Source: Alkaliphilus hydrothermalis
GTDB taxonomy: Bacteria > Bacillota > Clostridia > Peptostreptococcales > Natronincolaceae
Direction: 5' to 3'
DNA length: 64,000 nucleotides
NCBI RefSeq assembly: GCF_016908555.1
Contig: NZ_JAFBEE010000014.1
Location: forward strand, 19,082-83,081
Shown here: positions 26,899 through 35,193 of the stretch, one piece after another
Numbering within the stretch: position 1 is the first letter of the stretch
How the letters are laid out: each line of letters begins with the position of its first letter
Notes under the pieces: generated by a model
What the model was told of the DNA's origin: nothing
Databases searched by the model: none
Seen by the model: the letters and a program-made list of their open reading frames with translations, nothing else
Position numbers and translations under genes: made by a program

Positions 26899-28230
26899 TT
26901 ATAGTATTTCTGAGGCTAGTTGTGCCAACGTTGATCTTTCTACCTTCTTAAAGTGTATATGGGCAGCCATTGGCTGTTCCTTCAGCTTGCTAACTGTATA
27001 ACTTAAGCCGTTACACACACTGTCTAGATAGGGATGATCTATCTGGTCTGTATCCCCCATTAGAACAATTTTGGTTCCCTCTCCTACCCTAGTGATTAGT
27101 GTCTTAATTTCATGCTTCGTAAGATTTTGGGCCTCGTCAATAATTACAAATTGATTCGGTATACTTCTACCTCTAATGTATGTCATAGCCTCAATTTCTA
27201 TGCGGTTCATTCCTACCAATGTATCTTCTAATTTCGATATTGTCTTAGTACCTAAAATAAGTTCTAAATTATCGTAAATAGGCTGTACCCAAGGCCTAAG
27301 CTTTTCATCCTTGTCACCAGGTAAATAGCCAATATCTCTTCCTACTGGAATCACCGGTTTTGTAATCAATAATTTTTGATATTTTTTAAGATCATTTGTC
27401 TGATAAAGACCTGCTACTAGAGCTAATAAGGTTTTTCCCGTTCCTGCCCTGCCCGTTAAGGTAACAATTCTAACTTCATCATCCAATAATGCCTCTAAGG
27501 CCATCCTTTGTTCTAGATTTTTACCTTTTATCCCCCAGTAGGTATCTTCTCCCTGATACAACTGTTCCAATTTGCTTAATTTATAATTATATTTAGCAAT
27601 AGCCGTTTGATTAGGGTTACTAGCATCCCTTAATAACACAAATTGATGAGGAAACAAATCTAGATTCTTATTTTCTTGCTTTAAAATACTAACCTCTAAG
27701 TAATTCTTTTGATAGAACTCTGATAGCTTTTCAGAGGCTATATAGTGCTCCGAATATCCTTTGTATACCTCGTCACTATTGTACTCCACTGTATCATGTA
27801 TAAAGTCCTGACTTTCTATTCCTAAGGAATCTGCCTTAATCCGCATAATGACATCTTTACTTACCAAGATAACATTTTCTTTTCCCTTTTCTTCTTGAAA
27901 GTTTAATGCAACAGCTAAGATTCTATTATCATTGTTAATTTCACTAAAACTCTCACTCAATTTGTTCATACTCTTGTGATTAAGCTCAATTTTCAATTTT
28001 CCCTTATTACTTAAATCGATGCCTTGACTCAGACTCCCCTCCTGCCTTAGTAAATCCAATTCTCTAGCTACTTCTCTAGCATTTCTACCAATAATATCTT
28101 GAAGATTTTTCTTTTTATCAATCTCTTCGATTACCACTGCTGGTATGACTACTAGATTATCACCAAAGGCATGTATGCAATTTGGATCATGTAATAATAC
28201 ACTGGTATCTAAAACAAAAGTTTTTCTCAT
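26899..28230 (-). CDS. PhoH family PIN-ATPase
   Basis: A 443-aa YlaK-type protein. The N-terminal PIN nuclease domain (FVLDTSVLLHDPNCIHAFGD, 4-23; conserved acidic residues) is followed by a PhoH ATPase with Walker A TGRAGTGKTLLAL (about 258-270) and Walker B FVIIDEAQNLT. PIN-PhoH proteins act as RNA helicase-nucleases. The AAGGGG ribosome-binding site lies in the 3' arm of a small hairpin (28254-28236), which could damp translation. Confidence 0.92.
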   Translation of the reverse strand: MRKTFVLDTSVLLHDPNCIHAFGDNLVVIPAVVIEEIDKKKNLQDIIGRNAREVARELDLLRQEGSLSQGIDLSNKGKLKIELNHKSMNKLSESFSEINNDNRILAVALNFQEEKGKENVILVSKDVIMRIKADSLGIESQDFIHDTVEYNSDEVYKGYSEHYIASEKLSEFYQKNYLEVSILKQENKNLDLFPHQFVLLRDASNPNQTAIAKYNYKLSKLEQLYQGEDTYWGIKGKNLEQRMALEALLDDEVRIVTLTGRAGTGKTLLALVAGLYQTNDLKKYQKLLITKPVIPVGRDIGYLPGDKDEKLRPWVQPIYDNLELILGTKTISKLEDTLVGMNRIEIEAMTYIRGRSIPNQFVIIDEAQNLTKHEIKTLITRVGEGTKIVLMGDTDQIDHPYLDSVCNGLSYTVSKLKEQPMAAHIHFKKVERSTLAQLASEIL

Positions 28231-28235
28231 AAATC

Positions 28236-28254
28236 CCCTTAAATAAATTAAGGG
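28236..28254 (-). promoter_or_regulatory. Hairpin covering the phoH ribosome-binding site
   Basis: In the mRNA CCCTTAA and TTAAGGG can pair (7 bp, 5-nt loop). The 3' arm together with the next G is the Shine-Dalgarno sequence, five bases before the ATG at 28230. Confidence 0.4.
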
Positions 28255-28565
28255 TCTTCACCATCCTTTCACTTTTAAAATAGGTACTTTTCAGTAGAAG
28301 TTTAAGCTGGTATTTTACACTGCTTTCTACCATTTAACATTTCAATAAAGTGCCTATTATATTTTTATGTAAGAAAAATAGGATAATGAACAATATGTTG
28401 TTATGTTACATAAAATTAGCTTTATTTATTAAGTTAGACAAATATTTTTTAGTAATAGACAAAAAAATGATCAAAAGGATTCTACAAAGCCTTTTAAACC
28501 ATTTTTTTATTTAAAACTCTTGTATTTACTTTACTATGCTGTATGCTGATTTACTAGTTTAAAAC
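28255..28565. other. Intergenic stretch between phoH and the cupin gene
   Basis: AT-rich. It holds a weak terminator for the cupin gene (AAAAGG/CCTTTT around 28475-28500 with flanking ATGG/CCAT pairing, then T-rich on the minus strand) and presumably the phoH promoter. No gene seen. Confidence 0.5.
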
Positions 28566-28892
28566 TTATTCAGCTTTATAATCCTTAGGATTTGGTGCTT
28601 TTACAACAAAGAATTCTAATACTTCATCATGGTGATTTTCTACATTCATTTTAGTGTTAAAGGGGATATTTAGAATGTCGCCGACAGTATACTGATTATA
28701 TTCTTGATCATTTAATTTGATTGACATCCTTCCTCTAACAATTATCATGTAAACATTTGAGTTTGAAAAATGTTCTGGTAATCCAGTTCCCTTAGTCAAA
28801 ACCATATGGTTTAAATGGATATTTTCGTCATCAACAAGACGTTCTATTATTTTTTCATCTATTACCTGATACTTATAATTTTTTTCTATCAT
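28566..28892 (-). CDS. Cupin domain protein
   Basis: A 108-aa single-domain cupin. The beta-barrel motifs are visible: an LPEHFSNSNVYMIIVRGRMSIKL strand region and GDILNIPFNTKMNVENHHDEVLEFFVVKAP. The usual metal-ligand set of the first motif is reduced (EHFSN...), so metal binding is uncertain. AAAGGAGG precedes the ATG. It is divergent from the Crp/Fnr regulator gene across a perfect palindrome, suggesting control by that regulator; it may sense or buffer a small ligand. Confidence 0.82.
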   Translation of the reverse strand: MIEKNYKYQVIDEKIIERLVDDENIHLNHMVLTKGTGLPEHFSNSNVYMIIVRGRMSIKLNDQEYNQYTVGDILNIPFNTKMNVENHHDEVLEFFVVKAPNPKDYKAE

Positions 28893-28949
28893 AATATTTC
28901 CTCCTTTAAATTTAATTAATACTATAATATAATAATTTATAATCTTATG

Positions 28950-28967
28950 TAGTTACCAAGGTAACTA
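28950..28967. promoter_or_regulatory. Palindromic operator between the cupin and Crp/Fnr genes
   Basis: TAGTTACC-AA-GGTAACTA is a perfect 18-bp inverted repeat with Crp/Fnr-type geometry (five-base cores GTTAC/GTAAC, four-base centre). An overlapping TAACTAGTTA palindrome adjoins it. It lies 21 bp before the regulator start codon and 57 bp before the cupin start. Confidence 0.6.
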
Positions 28968-28988
28968 GTTATGAAAAAAGGTGATTAA

Positions 28989-29654
28989 ATGAATATGAAG
29001 AAACAGTTATCATTAATCAAAGTAAATAATTTGTTTAAGGATATATCTACAGACCAACTAATAGATTACTTTCACTCTGGTTCTTTTATTATATCCGACT
29101 ACAATAAAAATAATATGATTCATTTTGAAGGAGAAAAATGTCAGACATTAGATTTAATCTTAAAAGGAGAAGCCCGTGTTCAAAGAATTGATGAACAAGG
29201 TAATATTCTAACAATTACTGACTTTAGTTTTGGGGATTCAATTGGTGGAAATATATTATTTTCGAAGTACCCCCACTATCCCATGACTATTATTTCAAAG
29301 ACTAATTGTACTATACTACATATTAAAAAAAGCTTAGTCCTCAATCTATGCCAATCAAATGAAACTTTTTTGTTGGAGTTTTTAACCTGTATTTCTGATA
29401 TAACAACAATTTTAACCGACAAGATAAAAACTATTTCATTAAAATCTATTCGAGAATCCGTCATTGATTTTCTTAAATATGAATACTATATTCAGAAAAG
29501 CTGTAGAATCATCTTATCCATGACAAAGAAAGAGTTAGCTGAAAGACTAGGTATTCAGCGAACATCTTTGTCACGGGAGCTTAACAAAATGAGAAAAGAT
29601 GGTTTAATCGATTTTAATGCGGATTCCATTACTATTATAGGTCTTGAGTTCTAA
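28989..29654 (+). CDS. Crp/Fnr family transcriptional regulator
   Basis: A 221-aa regulator. The N-terminal cyclic-nucleotide-binding-like beta-barrel (about 15-120) contains EGEKCQTLDLILKGEARVQRIDEQG and FGDSIGGNILFS. A long dimerisation helix precedes a winged-helix domain with the recognition region SMTKKELAERLGIQRTSLSRELNKMRKDGLI (about 176-207). No Fnr-style N-terminal four-cysteine cluster is seen, so an iron-sulfur oxygen sensor is unlikely. AAAAGGTG precedes the ATG. Likely controls itself and the divergent cupin gene. Confidence 0.9.
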   Translation: MNMKKQLSLIKVNNLFKDISTDQLIDYFHSGSFIISDYNKNNMIHFEGEKCQTLDLILKGEARVQRIDEQGNILTITDFSFGDSIGGNILFSKYPHYPMTIISKTNCTILHIKKSLVLNLCQSNETFLLEFLTCISDITTILTDKIKTISLKSIRESVIDFLKYEYYIQKSCRIILSMTKKELAERLGIQRTSLSRELNKMRKDGLIDFNADSITIIGLEF

Positions 29655-29674
29655 TTCTAATAATAGACAAAACA

Positions 29675-29721
29675 AAAACATGGTTAGAAGCTGTATTTAG
29701 CTTCTTCTAAACATGTTTTTG
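29675..29721. terminator. Bidirectional terminator after the Crp/Fnr gene
   Basis: A long stem, AAAAACATG...AGAAGCT with AGCTTCT...CATGTTTTT, has A and T runs on its two sides. It also overlaps the end of the decayed gene on the other strand. Confidence 0.7.
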
Positions 29722-29930
29722 GGTCTACTATAGCAATGAAAGTAAGTTTTAATTAAAATTAATTCATTCCACCAATGGTTTAAGATATCATCATCAATAG
29801 CAACGCAATAGTATTTTTGAGGATCATATTCAGTGGAGTAATCTTTATCTTTTTCAAATTCATCTATACCGAACTAGGCAACACAAGGCATATTATTACC
29901 ACTTTCCTGAATAAAGCAGCCTTTTTTCAT
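29697..29930 (-). pseudogene. Decayed gene with an in-frame amber codon
   Basis: From ATG at 29930 the minus strand encodes MKKGCFIQESGNNMPCVA, then TAG (29876-29874). It continues in the same frame with FGIDEFEKDKDYSTEYDPQ and KYYCVAIDDDILNHWWNEL to a stop at 29697. Protein-like composition on both sides of one stop indicates a recently broken gene of unknown family. It forms the left part of a block of broken genes. Confidence 0.5.
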
Positions 29931-29988
29931 TAGTTTTCTACTAGATAGTCTCTAATGAAATTTCTGAACTAACTGCTGCTAGACATAC

Positions 29989-30471
29989 TCATTTAATATA
30001 GTTAAAATATCTTACACCATTATCAAAAACTGTAGTCTTAAAAAACAGATTTTGTTCTGATGTAAGTTTTATATAACTACCTTTGTATTCTCCAAAATTA
30101 AATCCTAATTTAATATTTTCTGGATACCCATATAAGTAACACACTACCTTGCCATCCTTAACAAATACAATCTGATTCATTCCTTCGCTTACAGATTCAG
30201 TTATATTGTCCCATTTGTATCCTATAGTTTCATATATTTTTTCTTTAGGTGTATATGGTGCAAAACTATAGAGTACATCCCATTCATAAGGAGTAAATTG
30301 AGACAAATCTTCAATATCTGCATCACCGCTTATAATATTGAATGAGTTTCTTAAATTATCAGCATTAATGTTCCAAATCTCCTCTTTAAATGGATTAGTA
30401 ATAAATAATGTTCCAATAATAATAACACTAATAATCCCAACAATACATAAAATTGAATTTTTTCTTTGCAT
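29989..30471 (-). CDS. Membrane-anchored protein of unknown function
   Basis: I do not recognise this 160-aa protein. One N-terminal hydrophobic segment (about 5-25) would export or anchor it; the rest is a compact external domain with alternating beta-strand-like and helical stretches (for example MNQIVFVKDGKVVCYLYGYP). AAGGAGATTTTCT precedes the ATG. It is the only intact frame among decayed genes between the Crp/Fnr regulator and recR, so it may be part of a small island in decay. Confidence 0.6.
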   Translation of the reverse strand: MQRKNSILCIVGIISVIIIGTLFITNPFKEEIWNINADNLRNSFNIISGDADIEDLSQFTPYEWDVLYSFAPYTPKEKIYETIGYKWDNITESVSEGMNQIVFVKDGKVVCYLYGYPENIKLGFNFGEYKGSYIKLTSEQNLFFKTTVFDNGVRYFNYIK

Positions 30472-30555
30472 AGAAAATCTCCTTCTAAGTATTATAAGTC
30501 CGCAACAAAATAATAATAACGCGTTTTATCCTATATAAACTTATCTATGTTGATG

Positions 30556-30880
30556 CTAACTTTTGTTCCCTTGTAATTTTAAGCTTTGAACACACTTTCC
30601 AAATCCCTCTAGTTCCCGTGCTTTAACACCATCAATATAGAAACTGCAATTGTGATCTTCTAATGTGCCTCCATTATCCTTTCACATACTTCTATTCTTA
30701 TATGTCCTCTTTTATCTTTACAAAATACTCTCATTATAAAATCCGTTGTAGGGATCGTTACCCCAATTACCTGTTTCACATACAAATTTTTCATTTTTTA
30801 TGTGTGAATTTATATGTATTATCTGTTAATTTGTTGAATAATTTATAATTATAATCATAACAGTAGTTATATTTATTATC
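30556..30880 (-). pseudogene. Decayed gene with several frameshifts
   Basis: Three overlapping minus-strand pieces in different frames read as one protein-like series: EKFVCETGNWGNDPYNGF (up to a TAA at 30718), MRVFCKDKRGHIRIEVCERI (up to TAG at 30660) and NGGTLEDHNCSFYIDGVKAR to TAG at 30556. At least two frame changes are needed. The family is not recognised; the right boundary is approximate. Confidence 0.45.
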
Positions 30881-30999
30881 AGAACTTACTCTACACTTTA
30901 TTTTAAAGTAATTTAGCATTTAGATGTCTGTGACTTGACCTGCATAGTCTTATATATCTACAAGCACTAACACTAAGTACAAAGTGCTTATACTTCCTA

Positions 31000-31400
31000 T
31001 TAATATGGCTGACCCATAAGCCTGAATATAATCTTATTCCAACTTACTAATGTGTACCCCCTCATTGAAAATCCTAAGAAATATTTGTATTCTGATATTG
31101 CTTTTTTCTTGGATAATTCATACCATTTCTTTGCCACATCTTCTAAGTTAAATAGAATCCAGATGCCTAGTGGAAGTAGTAATGCATGCAGTAAAATTAA
31201 AATTATGTCCTTAGGGATTCCAGTGGCATCACCTTTATATTCACCTTCTAACTCCTCCCCTCTATCAAACTGACTACATCATCATTTTCAAATTTTATAG
31301 TAAATCTATGAAAATCCCTCTTTCTCTCTGGGTTACATATACACTCACATTGTAAATCAGTAAGCCCTTGATCTCGATATAATTAATTTCCACCCTCTAC
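31000..31400 (-). pseudogene. Decayed membrane-protein gene with one frameshift
   Basis: On the minus strand LYRDQGLTDLQCECICNPER and RDFHRFTIKFENDDVVS run in one frame. Near 31275 the series shifts to DRGEELEGEYKGDATGIP, a transmembrane stretch IILILLHALLLPLGIWILF and a tail ending GQPY at the TAA at 31000. An in-frame TAA also precedes the first part. This is the C-terminal half of a membrane-protein gene broken by a frameshift. The family is not recognised. Confidence 0.55.
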
Positions 31401-31603
31401 CCTCTTATTATGTAATGCCGTAAATTTTTGTAAATTTATAGATCTAAGCACAGTTTTCAAGAAATAAGAATTTTAGTAGTCCATGTATCAATTTAATAAT
31501 GTTGTTTAAAATTAAACCATTTTCCACTTTGGAATTGAGGCCTTTATTTTAGGGCTTTTTAGGGACTAGGTTCAATGAACAATGGGTAAGTCCCAAAAAC
31601 TAA
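31401..31603. other. Intergenic remainder before the recR terminator
   Basis: AT-rich sequence, possibly more of the decayed gene to its left (short protein-like stretches ending in stops). No intact feature seen. Confidence 0.4.
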
Positions 31604-31655
31604 AAAAACATGGTACAGGAAGTTTTTACCCTTCCTGAAACCATGTTTTTTGATA
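31602..31655 (-). terminator. Terminator after recR
   Basis: AAAAAACATGGT...AGGAAG pairs with TTCCT...ACCATGTTTTTT; the stem is long and ends in a T-run on both strands. Confidence 0.75.
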
Positions 31656-31673
31656 GAACTTTAGTATTTTATG

Positions 31674-32273
31674 CTACAACTCTCTTCGTCCCTCTAGTGC
31701 CTTTGTCAGAGTTACTTCATCTGCATATTCTAAATCTCCACCTACAGGAATCCCGTGGGCTATTCTTGTGACTTTAATTCCCATTGGTTTTAACAATCTA
31801 GAGATATACATGGCAGTCGCTTCACCTTCTATGTTAGGATTAGTAGCCAATATAATTTCATTTACAACTCCATCTCCCAGTCTTCCTAATAATTCTTTTA
31901 TTTTAATATCCTGTGGTCCAATACCATCTAAGGGAGAAATTGCCCCATGCAATACATGATAATATCCTCTAAACTCTTTTGTCTTTTCCATAGCCACAAC
32001 ATCTCTTGGGTCCTCCACCACACAGATAGCAGATGCATCCCTCGATTGATCGCTGCAAATAGAGCATGTGTCCAAATCAGTTAAGTTAGTACATACATTG
32101 CAGTGTTTTACATTCTTTTTAGCAGATATAATCGCACCTGATAGCTTTTCAGCTTCTTCTTCTGGTAAGCTAATTACGTGAAATGCCAATCTTTGTGCTG
32201 TCTTTCTGCCTATACCAGGTAGTTTAGTAAATTCATCTATTAGAGTCGCTATGGGGGTTGAGTAATAATTCAT
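31674..32273 (-). CDS. recR: Recombination protein RecR
   Basis: RecFOR-pathway protein of 199 aa that helps load RecA on gapped DNA. It has a helix-hairpin-helix (FTKLPGIGRKTAQRLAFHVI), a four-cysteine zinc site (CNVCTNLTDLDTCSIC, about 57-72) and a Toprim domain (CVVEDPRDVVAMEKT). Full length. AAGGAG precedes the ATG. Part of dnaX-ebfC-recR; in Bacillus yaaL-bofA would follow, but here they are displaced by several kilobases. Confidence 0.97.
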   Translation of the reverse strand: MNYYSTPIATLIDEFTKLPGIGRKTAQRLAFHVISLPEEEAEKLSGAIISAKKNVKHCNVCTNLTDLDTCSICSDQSRDASAICVVEDPRDVVAMEKTKEFRGYYHVLHGAISPLDGIGPQDIKIKELLGRLGDGVVNEIILATNPNIEGEATAMYISRLLKPMGIKVTRIAHGIPVGGDLEYADEVTLTKALEGRREL

Positions 32274-32297
32274 GAATATTCTCCTTGTTTTGTCAGA

Positions 32298-32642
32298 TTA
32301 AAATAAGCCTGGTAAGCTTACATTTCCAGTTACTTTAGACATTTCTTTGCTGGTCATTTCTTCAGCAGAGCGAATCGCTTCATTGACTGCTGCCATAATT
32401 AAGTCTTGTAGCATTTCAACATCATCAGCATCAACAACCTCTGGTTTAATATCTATTGCCAAGATTTCTTTCTTACCGTTAATTTTCACTATTACAGCAC
32501 CGCCACCAGCACTTGTCTCCAGTTCCTTTTCATTTAACTCTTCTTGAAGCTCTACCATTTTCTTTTGCATTTGTTGTACTTGCTTCATCATATTATTCAT
32601 ATTGGGCATTCCACCCATACCTTGAAATCCTTTTTTAGCCAT
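32298..32642 (-). CDS. YbaB/EbfC family nucleoid-associated protein
   Basis: A 114-aa DNA-binding protein that forms tweezer-like dimers. A Met/Gly/Asn-rich start (GMGGMPNMNNMMKQVQQM) leads into the long helix and the conserved core GGGAVIVKINGKKEILAIDIKPEVV. GAGGAGG precedes the ATG. It lies between dnaX and recR, the near-universal arrangement. Confidence 0.95.
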   Translation of the reverse strand: MAKKGFQGMGGMPNMNNMMKQVQQMQKKMVELQEELNEKELETSAGGGAVIVKINGKKEILAIDIKPEVVDADDVEMLQDLIMAAVNEAIRSAEEMTSKEMSKVTGNVSLPGLF

Positions 32643-32715
32643 TGTTATTCCTCCTCATATATTTATTTATAAATTTATCCATCTTACTATTATAACATAA
32701 TTATTTCCAACTTAT

Positions 32716-34386
32716 CTAATCTTCTACAATTTCAAACATATCTTCTGGCAAAATATTTTTTAATTGATCAATTGGATCATAAGATCCTTGATTAGACTTT
32801 TGATGGTGAAGCTCCGACTCCATTATCAAAGATAACTGCACCTGTTGTCCAGTCACCTTATGGATTACTTCTATAATGAAATTCTTAGTTTTCTCTTTAT
32901 TTAATGCATCCCTATGAAAACTAAAACCATCCTTAAATCCAATAACAAGGGTCTCTCCCTTTAAATCTATGATTTCCCCCTCCATTAAGAAGGCTTTAAT
33001 TTGGGCTTTTTTGTTTTGTCTAATTGTTTCCAAGATATCTGCCCACTTTGCTTTTATTTTCTTTAGTTCAATTGGGGCTGAACCTCTATTTATACTAACA
33101 GACTCTTCCTGTTTTTCCACTTCACTGGTTTTATATTGATTTTGGTTTCTGGTAGTAGTGGAATGAGCTTTAGTCGTATTATTAATTTGCTTATTTTCAG
33201 CCACCATTTGAGGAGCTGATACTATCCTCGTATTTGCATTTTTTACCATTTGTTCTAAATCTTCTATTCTTTGAATCAACCCATCTATCGATTGATCCAT
33301 TTGCGGATTACACAAACCCACTAGGGTAACCTCTAGAATAATCTGTGGCTGAGAAGCATATTTTGCCTTTCCCTCCGCCTCAGTTAAGCTATAGATATAT
33401 CGGATAATATCTTCTTCTTTGAAGGTTTGACTTTGTTTCTCCATCAATTCTGCAATTTCTCTAGAGTCCTCTCCACGATCTGCCTCCACAACCTTCATTC
33501 TTAAAAGCAATAATTGTCTTATATAGTTTATTAAATCTTTAATTAGTAACTGAACATCCTTACCCTCCATAATTAGAGATTGTACAATCTTTAGGGCATC
33601 TGAAGCATTCCTTCTATGAATCGCATCCACTAGCTTCATTAATACTTCTTCATTTGTCAATCCAAGGGTATTGACTACTTCCTCATAGGTCAATTTTCCT
33701 CTGCTGAAGGATATACATTGTTCTAAAATGCTTAATGAATCCCTCAGACCACCTCTTCCGTTTCTAGCTACAGTCCATAGGGCCTTCTCTTCAAACGCTA
33801 TATCCATACTGTTACATATTCTAGCCAAACGTTCAACAATGTCCTTGTTTTTTACTGGCTTAAAGTCGAATCTTTGACATCTAGACAATATGGTGGCAGG
33901 TAGCTTATGGGGTTCTGTTGTCGCTAAAATAAATACCACATGACTAGGGGGCTCCTCCAAGGTTTTCAGCAGGGCATTAAAGGCTCCGGTGCTGAGCATA
34001 TGAACCTCGTCAATAATGTATACCTTATACTTACCTTTTGAAGGAGGATACTTTACATTTTCTCTAATCTCCCTTATATGGTCAACACCATTATTGGAGG
34101 CTGCATCAATTTCAATAACATCCATAATATTCTCAGAAAGAATACCGTGACATACTTCACAGTGATTACAAGGATCAAACCCATTAGGCTCAATACAATT
34201 GATTGCCCTTGCAAATATTTTAGCTGTGGATGTCTTACCAGTACCCCTTGTTCCTGAAAACAGATATGCATGGGATATATTCTTTGATTTTATTTGATTT
34301 TTTAAAGTTGTTGTAATATGATCTTGTCCTACTACATCTTCAAATACTGTAGGTCTCCATTTTCTATACAATGCCTGATAAGTCAT
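32716..34386 (-). CDS. dnaX: DNA polymerase III subunit gamma/tau
   Basis: Clamp-loader ATPase of 556 aa. MTYQALYRKWRPTVFEDVVGQ is the standard start; Walker A SGTRGTGKTSTAKIFARA, the zinc cluster CIEPNGFDPCNHCEVC, Walker B DEVHMLS and the SRC motif (LSRCQRF) follow. The C-terminal third (about 370-556) is the tau-specific part. The ATG at 34386 follows AAGGTGAT; the annotated-length alternative adds 11 residues without a ribosome-binding site. First gene of dnaX-ebfC-recR. No SRP RNA gene is seen beside it. Confidence 0.97.
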   Translation of the reverse strand: MTYQALYRKWRPTVFEDVVGQDHITTTLKNQIKSKNISHAYLFSGTRGTGKTSTAKIFARAINCIEPNGFDPCNHCEVCHGILSENIMDVIEIDAASNNGVDHIREIRENVKYPPSKGKYKVYIIDEVHMLSTGAFNALLKTLEEPPSHVVFILATTEPHKLPATILSRCQRFDFKPVKNKDIVERLARICNSMDIAFEEKALWTVARNGRGGLRDSLSILEQCISFSRGKLTYEEVVNTLGLTNEEVLMKLVDAIHRRNASDALKIVQSLIMEGKDVQLLIKDLINYIRQLLLLRMKVVEADRGEDSREIAELMEKQSQTFKEEDIIRYIYSLTEAEGKAKYASQPQIILEVTLVGLCNPQMDQSIDGLIQRIEDLEQMVKNANTRIVSAPQMVAENKQINNTTKAHSTTTRNQNQYKTSEVEKQEESVSINRGSAPIELKKIKAKWADILETIRQNKKAQIKAFLMEGEIIDLKGETLVIGFKDGFSFHRDALNKEKTKNFIIEVIHKVTGQQVQLSLIMESELHHQKSNQGSYDPIDQLKNILPEDMFEIVED

Positions 34387-34497
34387 TTTATCACCTTCAC
34401 TAGTTTTCAATATATTCATTATACCATAAAGACCTAAAAAAAAACTTATTGATACCCTTCAATTGTAATGGAATTCCGTTTTATACTGATTGTTTCA

Positions 34498-35178
34498 CTA
34501 TAATAACCAATCCATAAGAGGTGGAAATAAATCTCTAAAGAAAATTTGAATTAATAATGATTCTTCAATAGCTGCTGCTACAACTCCTTTTGGTGAAGTG
34601 GTGGCAAATACAAACATAATAACTAATACCACCATTACCAATAATAATCCCTTTATACCACCTACCACTAAGCCACCAGTCTTATTTATACCACTTAATA
34701 ATGGTAGTTTAAACAATTGATCTAACATAGTTCCGATTAGTAGAATCGCAGCCTTAACAATGATAAAGATTAATATGATACTAATCATATTAAGCAGGAG
34801 ATTAGCAACTCCTTTTGAAACCTCCTCCTTTACAATATCTACTGTTTGCTGGGTATATGCTTGAATATCTATATCCTTTACTAAAAACTCCCCTATTAAT
34901 CCCAACCCCTCTAAGGTTGATTCCCCTGTGTCCAGCTTACTCTCTGCACTCCCTTGGAAGAAACTGAAGAAATTATCCTTTATAAACCCTTCTAATCCCC
35001 TATATAAACCTGTATATGTTTTTAAGGCTATTGCAACATCTAAATAGAAAACCTTTGCACATATGGCTGCTATTATATAGCTGGCTAATCCAAAGAAGGA
35101 CCAGATAAACCCCCTCTTATATCCTGCAATCATATTTAAACCGATGCAGGCAATGATAAATAAATCCGTTAGTATCAT
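34498..35178 (-). CDS. CvpA family membrane protein
   Basis: A 226-aa protein with four transmembrane segments (about 1-45, 125-160 and 165-200 regions) and a large internal loop, as in CvpA/colicin-V-production proteins. The motif MIAGYKRGFIWSFFGLASYIIAA near the N-terminus is typical. The role is not established; CvpA proteins affect envelope integrity. AGAGGAG precedes the ATG. It follows the propeller-like gene by 15 nt, so the two are probably co-transcribed. Confidence 0.85.
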   Translation of the reverse strand: MILTDLFIIACIGLNMIAGYKRGFIWSFFGLASYIIAAICAKVFYLDVAIALKTYTGLYRGLEGFIKDNFFSFFQGSAESKLDTGESTLEGLGLIGEFLVKDIDIQAYTQQTVDIVKEEVSKGVANLLLNMISIILIFIIVKAAILLIGTMLDQLFKLPLLSGINKTGGLVVGGIKGLLLVMVVLVIMFVFATTSPKGVVAAAIEESLLIQIFFRDLFPPLMDWLL

Positions 35179-35193
35179 AGACGTTCTCCTCTT

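Noticed and set aside
29874..29876. TAG read as pyrrolysine
   Set aside because: No supporting pyl genes or methylamine-methyltransferase context; other broken genes follow directly, so decay is the simpler reading.
32716..34386. Programmed frameshift in dnaX at six A plus G near 33001-33007, where a -1 shift meets a stop within four codons
   Set aside because: The A-run is not in the classical slippery phase (zero frame AAC AAA AAA GCC), and no upstream Shine-Dalgarno-like or downstream hairpin stimulator was evident.
34387..34497. Signal recognition particle RNA gene, often found beside dnaX
   Set aside because: The gap is too short and lacks the conserved SRP loop sequences.
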